Source: CAVXHQ01 sp963789535 (GTDB lineage Bacteria > Pseudomonadota > Alphaproteobacteria > Rhodobacterales > Rhodobacteraceae). Taken from it: a stretch of 64,000 nucleotides of DNA. The stretch spans positions 1,302,001 through 1,366,000 of the forward strand of contig CAWBKU010000005.1 of the NCBI GenBank assembly GCA_963789535.1, written 5' to 3'. The number at the start of each line of letters is the position of its first letter. Within the stretch, counting starts at the first letter, position 1. The position numbers and the translations under genes are program-made. The notes under the pieces were generated by a model that saw nothing but the letters and a program-made list of their open reading frames with translations, did not search any database and was not told the DNA's origin. Shown here one piece after another: positions 36,036 through 44,010 of this stretch.

Positions 36036-36931
36036 CCGCCGTGCTCCCGACCACAGGCGAGCGTCGTTCGGTCGCGCAGGCCCGCCTCGACGCCGCGCGC
36101 GGCTTTGCCCGGCGGTTCCGGCGCAATCCGCTGGGGATGGTGGGCCTCGGGATCGGGGCGCTGCTGATCCTCGCCGCGATCTTCGCGCCCCTTCTGGCAA
36201 CGCACGACCCCTACGCGCCGAATTTCGCCGCCCGCCTCTCGGCTCCGGGCGCCGACTATTGGCTCGGCGCCGACGAGCTTGGCCGCGACATCTATACCCG
36301 CATCCTCTACGGCAGCCGGATCACGATCTTCATCGTGGCCCTCGTGATCTTCACCTCCGCGCCCATCGGCCTGCTGGTCGGCGTGGTCTCGGGCTATTTC
36401 GGCGGCTGGGTGGATGCGGTGCTGATGCGGGTGACGGACGTGTTCCTCGCGGTGCCGAAACTCCTGCTGGCGCTGGCCTTCGTCGCCGTCCTCGGCCCCG
36501 GCATCGTCAACGCCGCACTGGCCATCACCCTGACCGCCTGGCCGCCCTATGCCCGCCTCGCGCGGGCCGAGACGCTGGCGGTCCGCGATGCCGACTACGT
36601 CGCCGCCGTCCGCCTTGCCGGGGCCTCGCACTGGCGGATCATCAGCCGCCACATCTTTCCCATCTGCTATGCCTCCACCCTCGTGCGCGTCACCTTCGAC
36701 ATGGCGGGCATCATCCTGATCGCCGCGGGCCTCGGGTTCATCGGCCTCGGCGCGCAGCCGCCGCTGCCCGAATGGGGCGCAATGATCGCCTCGGGGCGGC
36801 GCTTCATCTTCGAGCAGTGGTGGGTCGCCGCAGCCCCCGGCGCCGCCATCTTCATCGTCTCGCTCGGCTTCAATTTCTTGGGCGACGCGCTGCGCGACCT
36901 GCTCGACCCGCACACCGGCGGCGGTCGATGA
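36032..36931 (+). CDS. ABC transporter permease, DppC/OppC type (transporter 2)
   Basis: A 299-residue inner-membrane permease with six likely spans. The N-terminal FARRFRRNPLGMVGLGIG leads into span 1; YWLGADELGRDIYTRILYGSR (split in two here by span borders) is the family motif near residue 83, without the long insert seen in the first importer's homologue. The EAA loop is YVAAVRLAGASHWRIISRHI near residue 190. The conserved LGFNFLGDALRDLLDP tail is present. It overlaps both neighbouring genes by four bases. Confidence 0.92.
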   Translation: MTAVLPTTGERRSVAQARLDAARGFARRFRRNPLGMVGLGIGALLILAAIFAPLLATHDPYAPNFAARLSAPGADYWLGADELGRDIYTRILYGSRITIFIVALVIFTSAPIGLLVGVVSGYFGGWVDAVLMRVTDVFLAVPKLLLALAFVAVLGPGIVNAALAITLTAWPPYARLARAETLAVRDADYVAAVRLAGASHWRIISRHIFPICYASTLVRVTFDMAGIILIAAGLGFIGLGAQPPLPEWGAMIASGRRFIFEQWWVAAAPGAAIFIVSLGFNFLGDALRDLLDPHTGGGR

Positions 36932-37806
36932 CCTCGCTCGCGAAGTCCGCGCCCCTCCTGCGGATCGAGGGGCTGATGGTCGCCTTTCCGTCCGACGCGG
37001 GGGGCGAGAGCGTCGCGATCCGCGACCTCACGCTGACCATGGGGCGCGAAAAGCTGGGCATCGTCGGCGAAAGCGGGTCTGGCAAGAGCCTGACCGCGCG
37101 CGCCGTCATGGGCATCCTGCCGGGATCGGCCCGGGTCTCGGCGCGGCGGATGACCTTCGACGGCATCGACCTGCAAGCCATCGGCAAACGCCGGTGGCGC
37201 GCCCTGCGCGGCGACCGGATCGGGATGATCCTTCAGGATCCGCGCCACGCCCTGAACCCGGTGCACCGGATCGGCGACCAGATCGTCGAATCGGTCCTGC
37301 TGGGCGCGGCCAGTGCAGGCAAGCGCCTGTCCCGCAGCACCGCCCGCGACACCGCCCGCGACATGCTCGAGGCGACGGGCATCCGCGACCCCGCCCGCGT
37401 CCTGCGCCTCTATCCGCACGAGGTGTCGGGCGGCATGGGCCAGCGCGTCATGATCGCCATCGCCTTCGTCCGGTCCGCCGACCTGCTCATCGCCGACGAG
37501 ATCACGTCCGCCCTCGACGTGACCGTGCAGACCCGGGTGCTCGAAATCCTCGATACCATGGTCGCCGGGCGCGACATGGGCCTCATCTTCATCAGCCACG
37601 ACCTGCCGCTGGTCAGCCGCTTTTGCGACCGGGTGCTGGTGATGTATGCGGGCCGGGTGGTCGAGGATATCGCCGCGCGCGACCTCTCGAACGCCCGGCA
37701 CCCCTATACACAGGGCCTCCTGCGCTGCATGCCGACGATCGACGGTGCGCAGGAACCCCTGCCGGTGCTGGCCCGCGAGGCAAGCTGGTCGAGGCCCGCG
37801 CCATGA
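36928..37806 (+). CDS. ABC transporter ATP-binding protein, DppD/OppD type (transporter 2)
   Basis: A 292-residue ATPase. Walker A GESGSGKSL is near residue 47, Q-loop LQDPRHALNP, signature VSGGMGQR, Walker B LLIADEITSALD and H-loop FISHDLPLVS. Walker B has Glu followed by Ile-Thr instead of Pro-Thr, and the C-terminus lacks the cysteine-rich tail of the OppD type, so it is shorter than usual. It overlaps the downstream ATPase by four bases. Confidence 0.9.
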   Translation: MTSLAKSAPLLRIEGLMVAFPSDAGGESVAIRDLTLTMGREKLGIVGESGSGKSLTARAVMGILPGSARVSARRMTFDGIDLQAIGKRRWRALRGDRIGMILQDPRHALNPVHRIGDQIVESVLLGAASAGKRLSRSTARDTARDMLEATGIRDPARVLRLYPHEVSGGMGQRVMIAIAFVRSADLLIADEITSALDVTVQTRVLEILDTMVAGRDMGLIFISHDLPLVSRFCDRVLVMYAGRVVEDIAARDLSNARHPYTQGLLRCMPTIDGAQEPLPVLAREASWSRPAP

Positions 37807-38564
37807 TTTCCGTCGAGACCCTCGATGTCTGGTACGGCAGCGGACGCGATGCCGCGCATGTGGTGCAGGGGGCGTCGTTGCACGTCGCCAAGGGCGCGAG
37901 TTTCGGCCTCGTCGGCGAGAGCGGGTCGGGCAAGAGCACGATCCTGCGCGCCATCGCCGGGCTGGTGCCGCACTGGTCGGGCGACATCCGCGTGGCGGGG
38001 ATCGACGCGCGCGCGGGCCACGGCGGTGCCGGGCGGGCGCGGTTCCGGCGCACCGTGCAGATGGTGTTCCAGGACCCCTTCGCCTCGCTGCACCCCAAAC
38101 GCCTCGTCGGCGACGCGGTGTCGGAACCGATGCAGATCAACGGCATGGACCGCATCGCCGAGCGCACCGACGCCCTCTTTGCCGACATCGGCCTGACCCC
38201 CGCGCACCGCTTTCGCTATCCCCACGAGCTTTCGGGCGGGCAGCGCCAGCGCATCGCCATCGCCCGCGCGCTGGCCCTCGAGCCGCAGGTGGTGCTTCTC
38301 GACGAGCCGACATCGGCCCTCGACGTCTCGATCCAGGCCGAGATCCTCAACCTGCTGGAACGGCTGCGCGCCGAGCGGGGCCTGACCTATCTGATCGTCA
38401 GCCACGACCTTGCCGTCATCAGCCACATGTGCAGCACGCTGGCCGTCATGGCGCAGGGCCGGATCGTCGAAACCATGGACCGCGCGTCGCTCGCGCGGGG
38501 AGAGGCCAAGATGGACTATACCCGCGCCCTGATCGCCGCCAGCGGCCACGGGGGCCCGCAATGA
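37803..38564 (+). CDS. ABC transporter ATP-binding protein, DppF/OppF type (transporter 2)
   Basis: A 253-residue ATPase. Walker A GESGSGKST (near residue 39), Q-loop FQDPFASLHPKR, signature LSGGQRQR, Walker B VVLLDEPTSALD and H-loop IVSHDLAVIS are intact. Like its partner it lacks the C-terminal cysteine tail of oligopeptide ATPases, resembling nickel/glutathione or opine-type systems in length. It ends by overlapping the epimerase-like gene, showing that this enzyme is part of the same transcription unit. Confidence 0.9.
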   Translation: MISVETLDVWYGSGRDAAHVVQGASLHVAKGASFGLVGESGSGKSTILRAIAGLVPHWSGDIRVAGIDARAGHGGAGRARFRRTVQMVFQDPFASLHPKRLVGDAVSEPMQINGMDRIAERTDALFADIGLTPAHRFRYPHELSGGQRQRIAIARALALEPQVVLLDEPTSALDVSIQAEILNLLERLRAERGLTYLIVSHDLAVISHMCSTLAVMAQGRIVETMDRASLARGEAKMDYTRALIAASGHGGPQ

Positions 38565-39517
38565 CCGTGGCGATCGTCGGCGGCACCGGCTTTCTCGGCA
38601 CCGCGATCGCCTGCGCGCTGGTGGCGCGGGGCGCGGATACCCTTCAGATCGCGCGGGGCCGGATGACGGAGACGCCGGTGCCCGGCGCGCGGTTCGCGGT
38701 GGCCGACAGGTCCGATGCGGCAACGCTGGGCCGCCTCTTCGCGGCGCACGGCGTCACCGACGTCATCGACGTCATGACCCTCACACTCGCCACCACGACG
38801 CCGCTGCTCGCCGCGACCGCCCGCGCGGGCGCGCGCTACGTGATGATCTCCGCCATCGACGTGACCGCCAACTACGGCGGCCTCGCCCGCCTCGAGACGC
38901 CGCCGGTCCTCGACCGCCCGACGCGAGAGGACGATCCGCGCCGCACGGCCCTCTATCCCTACCGTACCCTGTCCGCGCGGCCCGCAGGCATCGACCCCGA
39001 ACTCTTGCGCGACTACGACAAGGTGCCCATCGAGGACGCCGCGCGGGCCGATCCGGACCTGCGCGCGCTGATCCTGCGGCTGCCCGCCATCTATGGTCCC
39101 GGCGACCGGCAGGGGCGGTTCGCGTGGCTGCTGCCGACGCTCGCCACCGGTGCCCCGATCCGCATCGACGCCCGCGCCGCTGCCTGGCGCCAGTCGTTCG
39201 TCTATATCGACGACGCCGCCGATGCCGTCGCCCGTGCGGCCATGACCGATGGGCCGCCCGGGACACTTCACGTCGCGACGCCGCATCACCGCACGATGGC
39301 CGAGTGGGCGACGGTGTTCGCCGCCGTCGCGGGGCATCCGGGCGGCATCGCACCCTGTCCGCCCGGGGCGCGCGGCCTGATGGCCGACCGTGCCGACATG
39401 ATGGACATGCGCTACCCCCTGACACTCGACGGCACCGCATTCGCCGCCCGGTTCGGCCCGGTCGAGGTGACGTCGCAGGACCGCGCCATCGCGACCACAC
39501 TGGACAGGTGCGCCTGA
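38561..39517 (+). CDS. NAD-dependent epimerase/dehydratase family protein
   Basis: A 318-residue extended SDR-type protein. The Rossmann motif is IVGGTGFLGTAIA (residues 5-17). RDYDKVPIED near residue 150 contains a Tyr and Lys, but their spacing is not the standard YxxxK, as in several atypical epimerase-like proteins. FVYIDDAADAVARA and RLPAIYGPGDRQGRF are family-typical. It closes the operon behind the second peptide-type importer. Its role may be to reduce or rearrange the imported solute; nothing in the sequence names the substrate. Confidence 0.8.
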   Translation: MTVAIVGGTGFLGTAIACALVARGADTLQIARGRMTETPVPGARFAVADRSDAATLGRLFAAHGVTDVIDVMTLTLATTTPLLAATARAGARYVMISAIDVTANYGGLARLETPPVLDRPTREDDPRRTALYPYRTLSARPAGIDPELLRDYDKVPIEDAARADPDLRALILRLPAIYGPGDRQGRFAWLLPTLATGAPIRIDARAAAWRQSFVYIDDAADAVARAAMTDGPPGTLHVATPHHRTMAEWATVFAAVAGHPGGIAPCPPGARGLMADRADMMDMRYPLTLDGTAFAARFGPVEVTSQDRAIATTLDRCA

Positions 39518-39762
39518 CGCGGTCGGCGCCGATCCGGGACGGGTGCGCAGGCGGGATCGTCGGTGCCTTCGGACGACATGGTCGCGCGGTCCCGTCGGCC
39601 GAGGGGCTTGCGTCCGTGACGTGCCGCGAGGTTGTCGGTCGCGATCGTCCGGCCGGTCGCGGGGAGTGGGGGTCGCAACCGGTCCCGATCGGCGCGCAGC
39701 ACCCCCTGCCCGAAAGGGCTTTCCAGCACGATGTGCGCCTTTCCGGATGCCCATATCCGGGC
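39518..39762. other. non-coding stretch between the catabolic operon and the rplO promoter
   Basis: I see no convincing gene here on either strand. The reverse reading in this stretch is a low-quality open frame with no recognisable domain. A short hairpin (CCGGAT, then ATCCGG, at 39743-39759) precedes the promoter below and may end upstream transcription. In other bacteria rpsE and rpmD would sit here, but neither is present. Confidence 0.5.
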
Positions 39763-39791
39763 TTGAACCGCGCCCCCGCCGCCGCTATACG
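39763..39791 (+). promoter_or_regulatory. likely sigma-70 promoter for rplO-secY-adk
   Basis: TTGAAC (39763-39768) and TATACG (39786-39791) are separated by exactly 17 bases, a good housekeeping promoter layout. The next gene on this strand is rplO, about 155 bases downstream, so transcripts would have a leader that contains the 29-bp tandem repeat. Confidence 0.65.
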
Positions 39792-39795
39792 CCGC

Positions 39796-39882
39796 CAGTC
39801 GGCTCAGCCGCGCCGCCGCCATTACAGTCGGCTCAGCCGCGCCGCCGCCACTACAGTCGGCGCATCTGCGCCGCCGAGAAAC
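39796..39882 (+). repeat. 29-bp tandem repeat in the rplO leader
   Basis: A unit beginning CAGTCGGCTCAGCCGCGCCG starts at 39796 and again at 39825, each 29 bases long and almost identical. A third, diverged copy starts at 39854 (CAGTCGGCGCATCTGCGCCG). The units contain GGCTCAGCC, which can fold. They lie between the promoter and rplO, so they would be transcribed. There are no spacers, so this is not a CRISPR array. Confidence 0.75.
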
Positions 39883-39946
39883 GCCGTGTGCTGCCTTTCC
39901 CGTCGCTGGGTGCAGTCTTCCGGCCCCTATGATGGGATGAAGCGAC

Positions 39947-40423
39947 ATGAAACTGAACGAACTTTCCGACAACGAAGGCGCCACCCACCGGCGCAAGCGC
40001 GTCGCCCGCGGCCCCGGTTCGGGCAAGGGCAAGATGGGCGGCCGCGGCATCAAGGGCCAGAAGTCGCGCTCCGGCGTGGCGATCAAGGGCTACGAAGGCG
40101 GCCAGATGCCGCTCTATCAGCGTCTGCCCAAGCGCGGGTTCAACCCGCCCAACCCCAAGACCTTCGCCGTCGTCAACCTCGGCCTGATCCAGAAGTTCAT
40201 CGACGCCGGCAAGCTCGACGCGAAATCCGCGCTCGACGAGGACGCGCTCATCGCCTGCGGCCTGATCCGCCGCAAACGGGACGGTATCCGCGTTCTGGCG
40301 AAAGGCGAGGTCACGTCGAAACTCACGCTGACCGTGACCGGAGCGTCCAAGGGGGCGATCGAGGCGGTCGAAAAGGCCGGCGGCACCCTGACCGTCGCAG
40401 GCCCGAAGGTCGCCGCCGAGTAA
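39947..40423 (+). CDS. rplO: 50S ribosomal protein L15
   Basis: A 158-residue ribosomal protein of the large subunit, assembling with the 23S rRNA. The N-terminus MKLNELSDNEGATHRRKRVA and the Gly-rich arm GPGSGKGKMGGRGIKGQKSR are diagnostic, followed by the YEGGQMPLYQRLPKRGF stretch. It begins the block rplO-secY-adk-rpsM-rpsK-rpoA-rplQ, which keeps the bacterial spc/alpha order. The genes that normally precede rplO in this block (rpsE and rpmD) are not upstream; a transporter operon is. Confidence 0.97.
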   Translation: MKLNELSDNEGATHRRKRVARGPGSGKGKMGGRGIKGQKSRSGVAIKGYEGGQMPLYQRLPKRGFNPPNPKTFAVVNLGLIQKFIDAGKLDAKSALDEDALIACGLIRRKRDGIRVLAKGEVTSKLTLTVTGASKGAIEAVEKAGGTLTVAGPKVAAE

Positions 40424-40443
40424 GTCCCCGAACTTTGGCTTGT

Positions 40444-40462
40444 GGCGCGGCCAAGCCGCGCC
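40444..40462 (+). repeat. GC-rich hairpin between rplO and secY
   Basis: GGCGCGGC and GCCGCGCC form a perfect eight-pair stem with a three-base loop, followed by CTAC. It resembles the other small intergenic palindromes of this window. It lies 21 bases after the rplO stop and may adjust secY expression; no T-run suggests it is not a full terminator. Confidence 0.45.
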
Positions 40463-40569
40463 TACATTCATTCCGTATCATCAGCGCCGCCGCGCCCGGC
40501 AAAACCGGCCCGGCGGCGCCTCCATGAAGTCGTCGCCGCATCGCGACGCTCCACAAGAAGTGAGCCCGA

Positions 40570-41953
40570 ATGGCATCCGCAGCAGAACAGATGGCCGCAA
40601 ACATGAGCTGGGGCGCCTTCGGCAAGGCGACCGAGCTGCGCAGCCGCATCCTCTTCACCCTCGGACTGCTCATCGTCTATCGCATCGGCACCTATATTCC
40701 CGTGCCCGGCATCGACGCGGGCGCCCTGCGCTCGTTCATGGAGGATGCGGCGGCGGGCATCGGCGGGATCCTGTCGATGTTCACCGGCGGCGCGCTCAGC
40801 CCGGATGGGCATCTTCGCCCTCGGGATCATGCCCTACATCTCGGCCTCGATCATCGTCCAGTTGCTGGGTTCGATGTGGGAACCGCTCAAGAACCTCAAG
40901 AAAGAGGGCGAACAGGGCCGCAAGAAGCTCAACCAATATACCCGCTATTTCACCGTGGTCCTGGCCACCTTCCAGTCCTACGGCCTCGCGGCCAGTCTGT
41001 CGGCCGGCAACCTCGCCGCCGATCCCGGCCCGTTCTTCTATGCCTCGACGATCATCACGCTCGTCGGCGGCACGATGTTCCTGATGTGGCTGGGCGAGCA
41101 GATCACCAACCGCGGCATCGGCAACGGCATCAGCCTCATCATCTTCGTCGGCATCATCGCCGAGGTGCCCGCCGCCCTGGCGCAGTTCTTTGCCAGCGGC
41201 CGGACCGGGGCAATCGGCGCGGGCACCATCGTCGCGATGATCCTCATGGTCGTCGTGACGCTGACCTTCGTGGTGTTCATGGAGCGGAGCCTGCGCAAGA
41301 TCCATATCCAGTATCCGCGCCGTCAGGTGGGGATGAAGGTCTATGACGGCGGCTCGTCGCACCTGCCGATCAAGGTGAACCCGGCGGGCGTGATCCCGGC
41401 GATCTTCGCCAGCGCCCTGCTGTTGCTGCCGACCACGATCAGCACGTTCAGCCAGGGCGCCACCGGCGGCGTCATGTCGTTCCTGTTGGCCTATTTCGGG
41501 CCGGGCCAACCCCTCTATCTGTTCTTCATGGTCGCGATGGTGGTGTTCTTCACCTACTTCTACACCCGCGAGGTCGCGTTCAAGACCGACGAGGTCGCCG
41601 ACAACCTCAAGAACCAGAACGGTTTCGTCCCGGGCATCCGGCCGGGCAAGCGGACGGCGGAATACCTCGACTACGTCGTCAACCGCGTGCTGGTGCTGGG
41701 CTCGTCCTACCTCGCGCTCGTCGTCCTGCTGCCCGAAATCCTGCGCGGCCAGCTTGCCATTCCGTTCTACTTCGGCGGCACCTCGGTCCTCATCATCGTG
41801 AGCGTCGGCATGGACACTATCCAACAGGTGCAGAGCCACCTTCTGGCGCACCAATACGAGGGCCTGATCGAAAAGAGCCAGTTGCGCGGGAGGCGTTCTG
41901 GCACCAAGGCAGGCACGAAAGGGGCAAAGCCCAAGGCGCCCGCGCGCCGCTGA
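40570..41953 (+). CDS. secY: protein translocase subunit SecY, reading frame broken by one base
   Basis: The core channel of the Sec export machinery, in the inner membrane, about 460 residues with ten spans. The first 77 residues read in frame 40570 (LIVYRIGTYIPVPGID, then ILSMFTGGALS). At CCC 40800-40802 the frame slips: the family sequence RMGIFALGIMPYISASI continues in the next frame to the stop at 41953 (tail QLRGRRSGTKAG). One extra C explains it. SecY is essential and I see no sign of a programmed slip, so an assembly error is the best explanation. The protein-level call is otherwise certain; it is followed 22 bases later by adk. Confidence 0.9.
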
Positions 41954-41975
41954 TACGACATTCGGGGGGACATCC

Positions 41976-42623
41976 GTGAACATCATACTTCTGGGGCCGC
42001 CCGGCGCCGGCAAAGGCACGCAGGCGCACCGCCTCGTCGAGGGGCGCGGCATGGTGCAGCTCTCGACCGGCGACATGCTGCGCGCGGCGCGGACCTCGGG
42101 GACCGAGATGGGCAACAGGGTGGCGGCGGTGATGGACCGCGGCGACCTCGTCACCGACGAGATCGTGATCGGCCTGATCCGCGAACGGATCGAACGGGGC
42201 GACGAGAACGACGGATATATCTTCGACGGATTTCCGCGCACGCTGGCGCAGGCCGACGCGCTCGGCGCGCTCCTCGAGGAGGAGGGTGAGGCCCTCGCCC
42301 ACGTCATCGAGATGAAGGTGGACGACGCCGCCCTCGTGGCGCGCATCACCGCCCGCTCGACCTGCGGCACCTGCGGCGCGGTCTACAACGACCTGACCGC
42401 CCCGATCCCGGCCGACGGCAAGTGCAGCACCTGCGGCGGCACCGACTTCAAGCGCCGCGCCGACGACACCGAAGAGGCGCTGCGCACCCGCCTGCTCGCC
42501 TATCACAAGCAGACCTCGCCGCTGATCGGCTATTACTACGCCAAGGGCCTCTTGCGCGGGGTGGACGGCATGGGCGCGATGGACGACGTGAGCAATGATA
42601 TCCTTTCCGTCATGTCTGATTAG
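41976..42623 (+). CDS. adk: adenylate kinase, zinc-lid type
   Basis: A 215-residue enzyme that interconverts ATP, ADP and AMP. The P-loop GPPGAGKGTQ is at residues 7-16, and FDGFPRTLAQAD holds the AMP-site arginine. The LID contains four cysteines, CGTCG and CSTCG (near residues 130-153), the zinc-finger form of the long adenylate kinase. The start is GTG at 41976, after a GGGGGA purine tract. It follows secY as in most bacteria. Confidence 0.96.
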   Translation: MNIILLGPPGAGKGTQAHRLVEGRGMVQLSTGDMLRAARTSGTEMGNRVAAVMDRGDLVTDEIVIGLIRERIERGDENDGYIFDGFPRTLAQADALGALLEEEGEALAHVIEMKVDDAALVARITARSTCGTCGAVYNDLTAPIPADGKCSTCGGTDFKRRADDTEEALRTRLLAYHKQTSPLIGYYYAKGLLRGVDGMGAMDDVSNDILSVMSD

Positions 42624-42706
42624 GGTCGGAAATGCCCGCCGCCCTTTAATCATTTGCGCTTGGCGGCTTTGGCGCGTTCTATCTTGCCAGATACCTGAAG
42701 TTTCGG

Positions 42707-42907
42707 ATGGCCGCTCTTGTGGTTGTGCCCCTTGCGACCTTCGGTAGCGCGATATCAGGCGTTCTCATCATTGGTTTCGTTTATCCATTTGTTATCCCGG
42801 ATCCGATCGGGGGCTCAGAGCTTCGCTTCGACAGCGGGCGAGCGTTTGGATCTGGCCTTGTTACGGCATTCGTCGGAGCGATTTTCGGCTACAGACTGCG
42901 AGAGTAG
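42707..42907 (+). CDS. small hypothetical membrane protein
   Basis: A 66-residue ORF with two likely membrane segments (LVVVPLATFGSAISGVLIIG and GSGLVTAFVGAIFGYRL) separated by a short polar loop (PDPIGGSELRFDSGR). Upstream in the same frame the reading stays open to 42650 (GGFGAFYLARYLKFR), also hydrophobic, but has no start codon, so the protein may be a remnant or begin after a lost start. The base composition is visibly poorer in GC than its ribosomal neighbours, suggesting transfer. I do not recognise the family. Confidence 0.45.
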   Translation: MAALVVVPLATFGSAISGVLIIGFVYPFVIPDPIGGSELRFDSGRAFGSGLVTAFVGAIFGYRLRE

Positions 42908-43027
42908 ATCGCGCCGTTGACTTGGGGTTGACGGCCCCCGGCGACCCCCCTATTGAGCACCGTCCCCCAACGGGGGAATCAGTCGCATCCGGGGTCGCCC
43001 CCCGCCGTGCAGATCACCTCGACGCGG

Positions 43028-43060
43028 GGCCCGGGAGGACATTCCTCCGGGCCTTCTGTT
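43028..43060 (+). terminator. terminator-like hairpin upstream of rpsM
   Basis: GGCCCGGGAGGA and TCCTCCGGGCC pair (one bulged G) around a three-base loop and are followed by TTCTGTT, a weak T-run. It lies 50-80 bases before rpsM and after the small hypothetical gene. It may end transcription from upstream or act as an attenuator in the rpsM leader. Confidence 0.55.
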
Positions 43061-43069
43061 GTGAAAAAA

Positions 43070-43089
43070 GGGTCCGGATCTACGGACCC
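43070..43089 (+). promoter_or_regulatory. leader stem-loop before rpsM
   Basis: GGGTCCG and CGGACCC form a seven-pair stem with a six-base loop, ending 19 bases before the rpsM start and just before its AAAGGAG ribosome site. A structure so close to the start suggests translational control of rpsM, a common theme in ribosomal-protein operons; this is inference. Confidence 0.45.
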
Positions 43090-43108
43090 GCAACGAAAGG
43101 AGACCGCC

Positions 43109-43477
43109 ATGGCACGTATCGCCGGCGTCAACATCCCCACGGGCAAGCGGGTTCCCATTGCCCTGACCTACATCACCGGAATCGGCACCTCGATCGCCCA
43201 GCAGATCTGCGAGGCGGTCGGCATCGACACGTCGCGCCGCGTCAACGAACTGTCGGACGCCGAAATCCTCGCGATCCGCGAGCATATCGACGCCAACATC
43301 ACCGTCGAGGGCGACCTGCGCCGCGAGACGACGATGAACATCAAGCGTCTGATGGACCTCGGCTGCTACCGCGGCCTGCGTCACCGCCGGAACCTGCCCG
43401 TCCGCGGCCAGCGTACCCACACCAACGCCCGCACCCGCAAAGGCCCCGCAAAGGCCATTGCCGGCAAGAAGAAATAG
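43109..43477 (+). CDS. rpsM: 30S ribosomal protein S13
   Basis: A 122-residue small-subunit protein contacting the ribosome head and tRNA region. MARIAGVNIPTGKRV, the helix YITGIGTSIAQQIC and the C-terminal RGQRTHTNARTRKGP are diagnostic. I chose the ATG at 43109, which has AAAGGAG upstream; a longer reading to 42953 includes leader hairpins. It precedes rpsK by 13 bases. Confidence 0.97.
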   Translation: MARIAGVNIPTGKRVPIALTYITGIGTSIAQQICEAVGIDTSRRVNELSDAEILAIREHIDANITVEGDLRRETTMNIKRLMDLGCYRGLRHRRNLPVRGQRTHTNARTRKGPAKAIAGKKK

Positions 43478-43490
43478 GAGGGGCTGAGAT

Positions 43491-43883
43491 ATGGCACGCG
43501 ATACCCGCACCCGTGGCAAGAAGAAGGTTTCCAAGAACATCGCCGCCGGCGTTGCGCATGTGAACTCTTCGTTCAACAACACCAAGATCCTGATTTCCGA
43601 CGTCCAGGGCAACGCCATCGCCTGGTCCTCGGCCGGCACGATGGGCTTCAAGGGCAGCCGTAAATCCACGCCCTACGCCGCCCAGATGGCCGCCGAAGAC
43701 GTCGGCAAGAAGGCGCAGGAGCACGGCGTCAAGACCCTCGAGGTCGAGGTGCAGGGCCCGGGTTCGGGCCGTGAATCCGCACTCCGCGCCCTCGCCGCCG
43801 TCGGCTTCAACATCACCTCGATCCGCGACGTCACTCCGATGGCGCACAACGGCTGCCGCCCGCCCAAACGCCGCCGCGTCTGA
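43491..43883 (+). CDS. rpsK: 30S ribosomal protein S11
   Basis: A 130-residue small-subunit protein of the platform. HVNSSFNNTKILISDVQGN and the C-terminal RDVTPMAHNGCRPPKRRRV are diagnostic. AGGAGGGG lies just before the ATG. The gene sits between rpsM and rpoA as in the standard alpha operon (rpsD is not next to it, also common in alphaproteobacteria). Confidence 0.97.
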   Translation: MARDTRTRGKKKVSKNIAAGVAHVNSSFNNTKILISDVQGNAIAWSSAGTMGFKGSRKSTPYAAQMAAEDVGKKAQEHGVKTLEVEVQGPGSGRESALRALAAVGFNITSIRDVTPMAHNGCRPPKRRRV

Positions 43884-44010
43884 TCCGACCCCGACCTGCG
43901 GGATCGTCCCCTCCGGGGGGCGGTCCCGTGGCCGTTTCCGCCCCCAAGATCCCGTCACCTCGAGCGTCAGCCCCGCCGATCATCCCGGCTGACAAGAATG
44001 GAGGACCAAG

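Noticed and set aside
39796..39882. CRISPR array
   Set aside because: The 29-bp units are directly adjacent with no unique spacers and no cas genes are near; it is a simple tandem repeat.
39412..40086. A 224-residue minus-strand open reading across the rplO leader
   Set aside because: It overlaps the real rplO gene and has no recognisable domain; its composition follows the repeats.
40482..40516. Second GC-rich hairpin before secY as a terminator
   Set aside because: The stem is interrupted by mismatches and secY must be expressed from the upstream promoter; I do not annotate it as a terminator.
40790..40810. Programmed ribosomal frameshift in secY
   Set aside because: There is no typical slippery heptamer or downstream structure, and SecY is not known to use one. 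A one-base assembly error is simpler.
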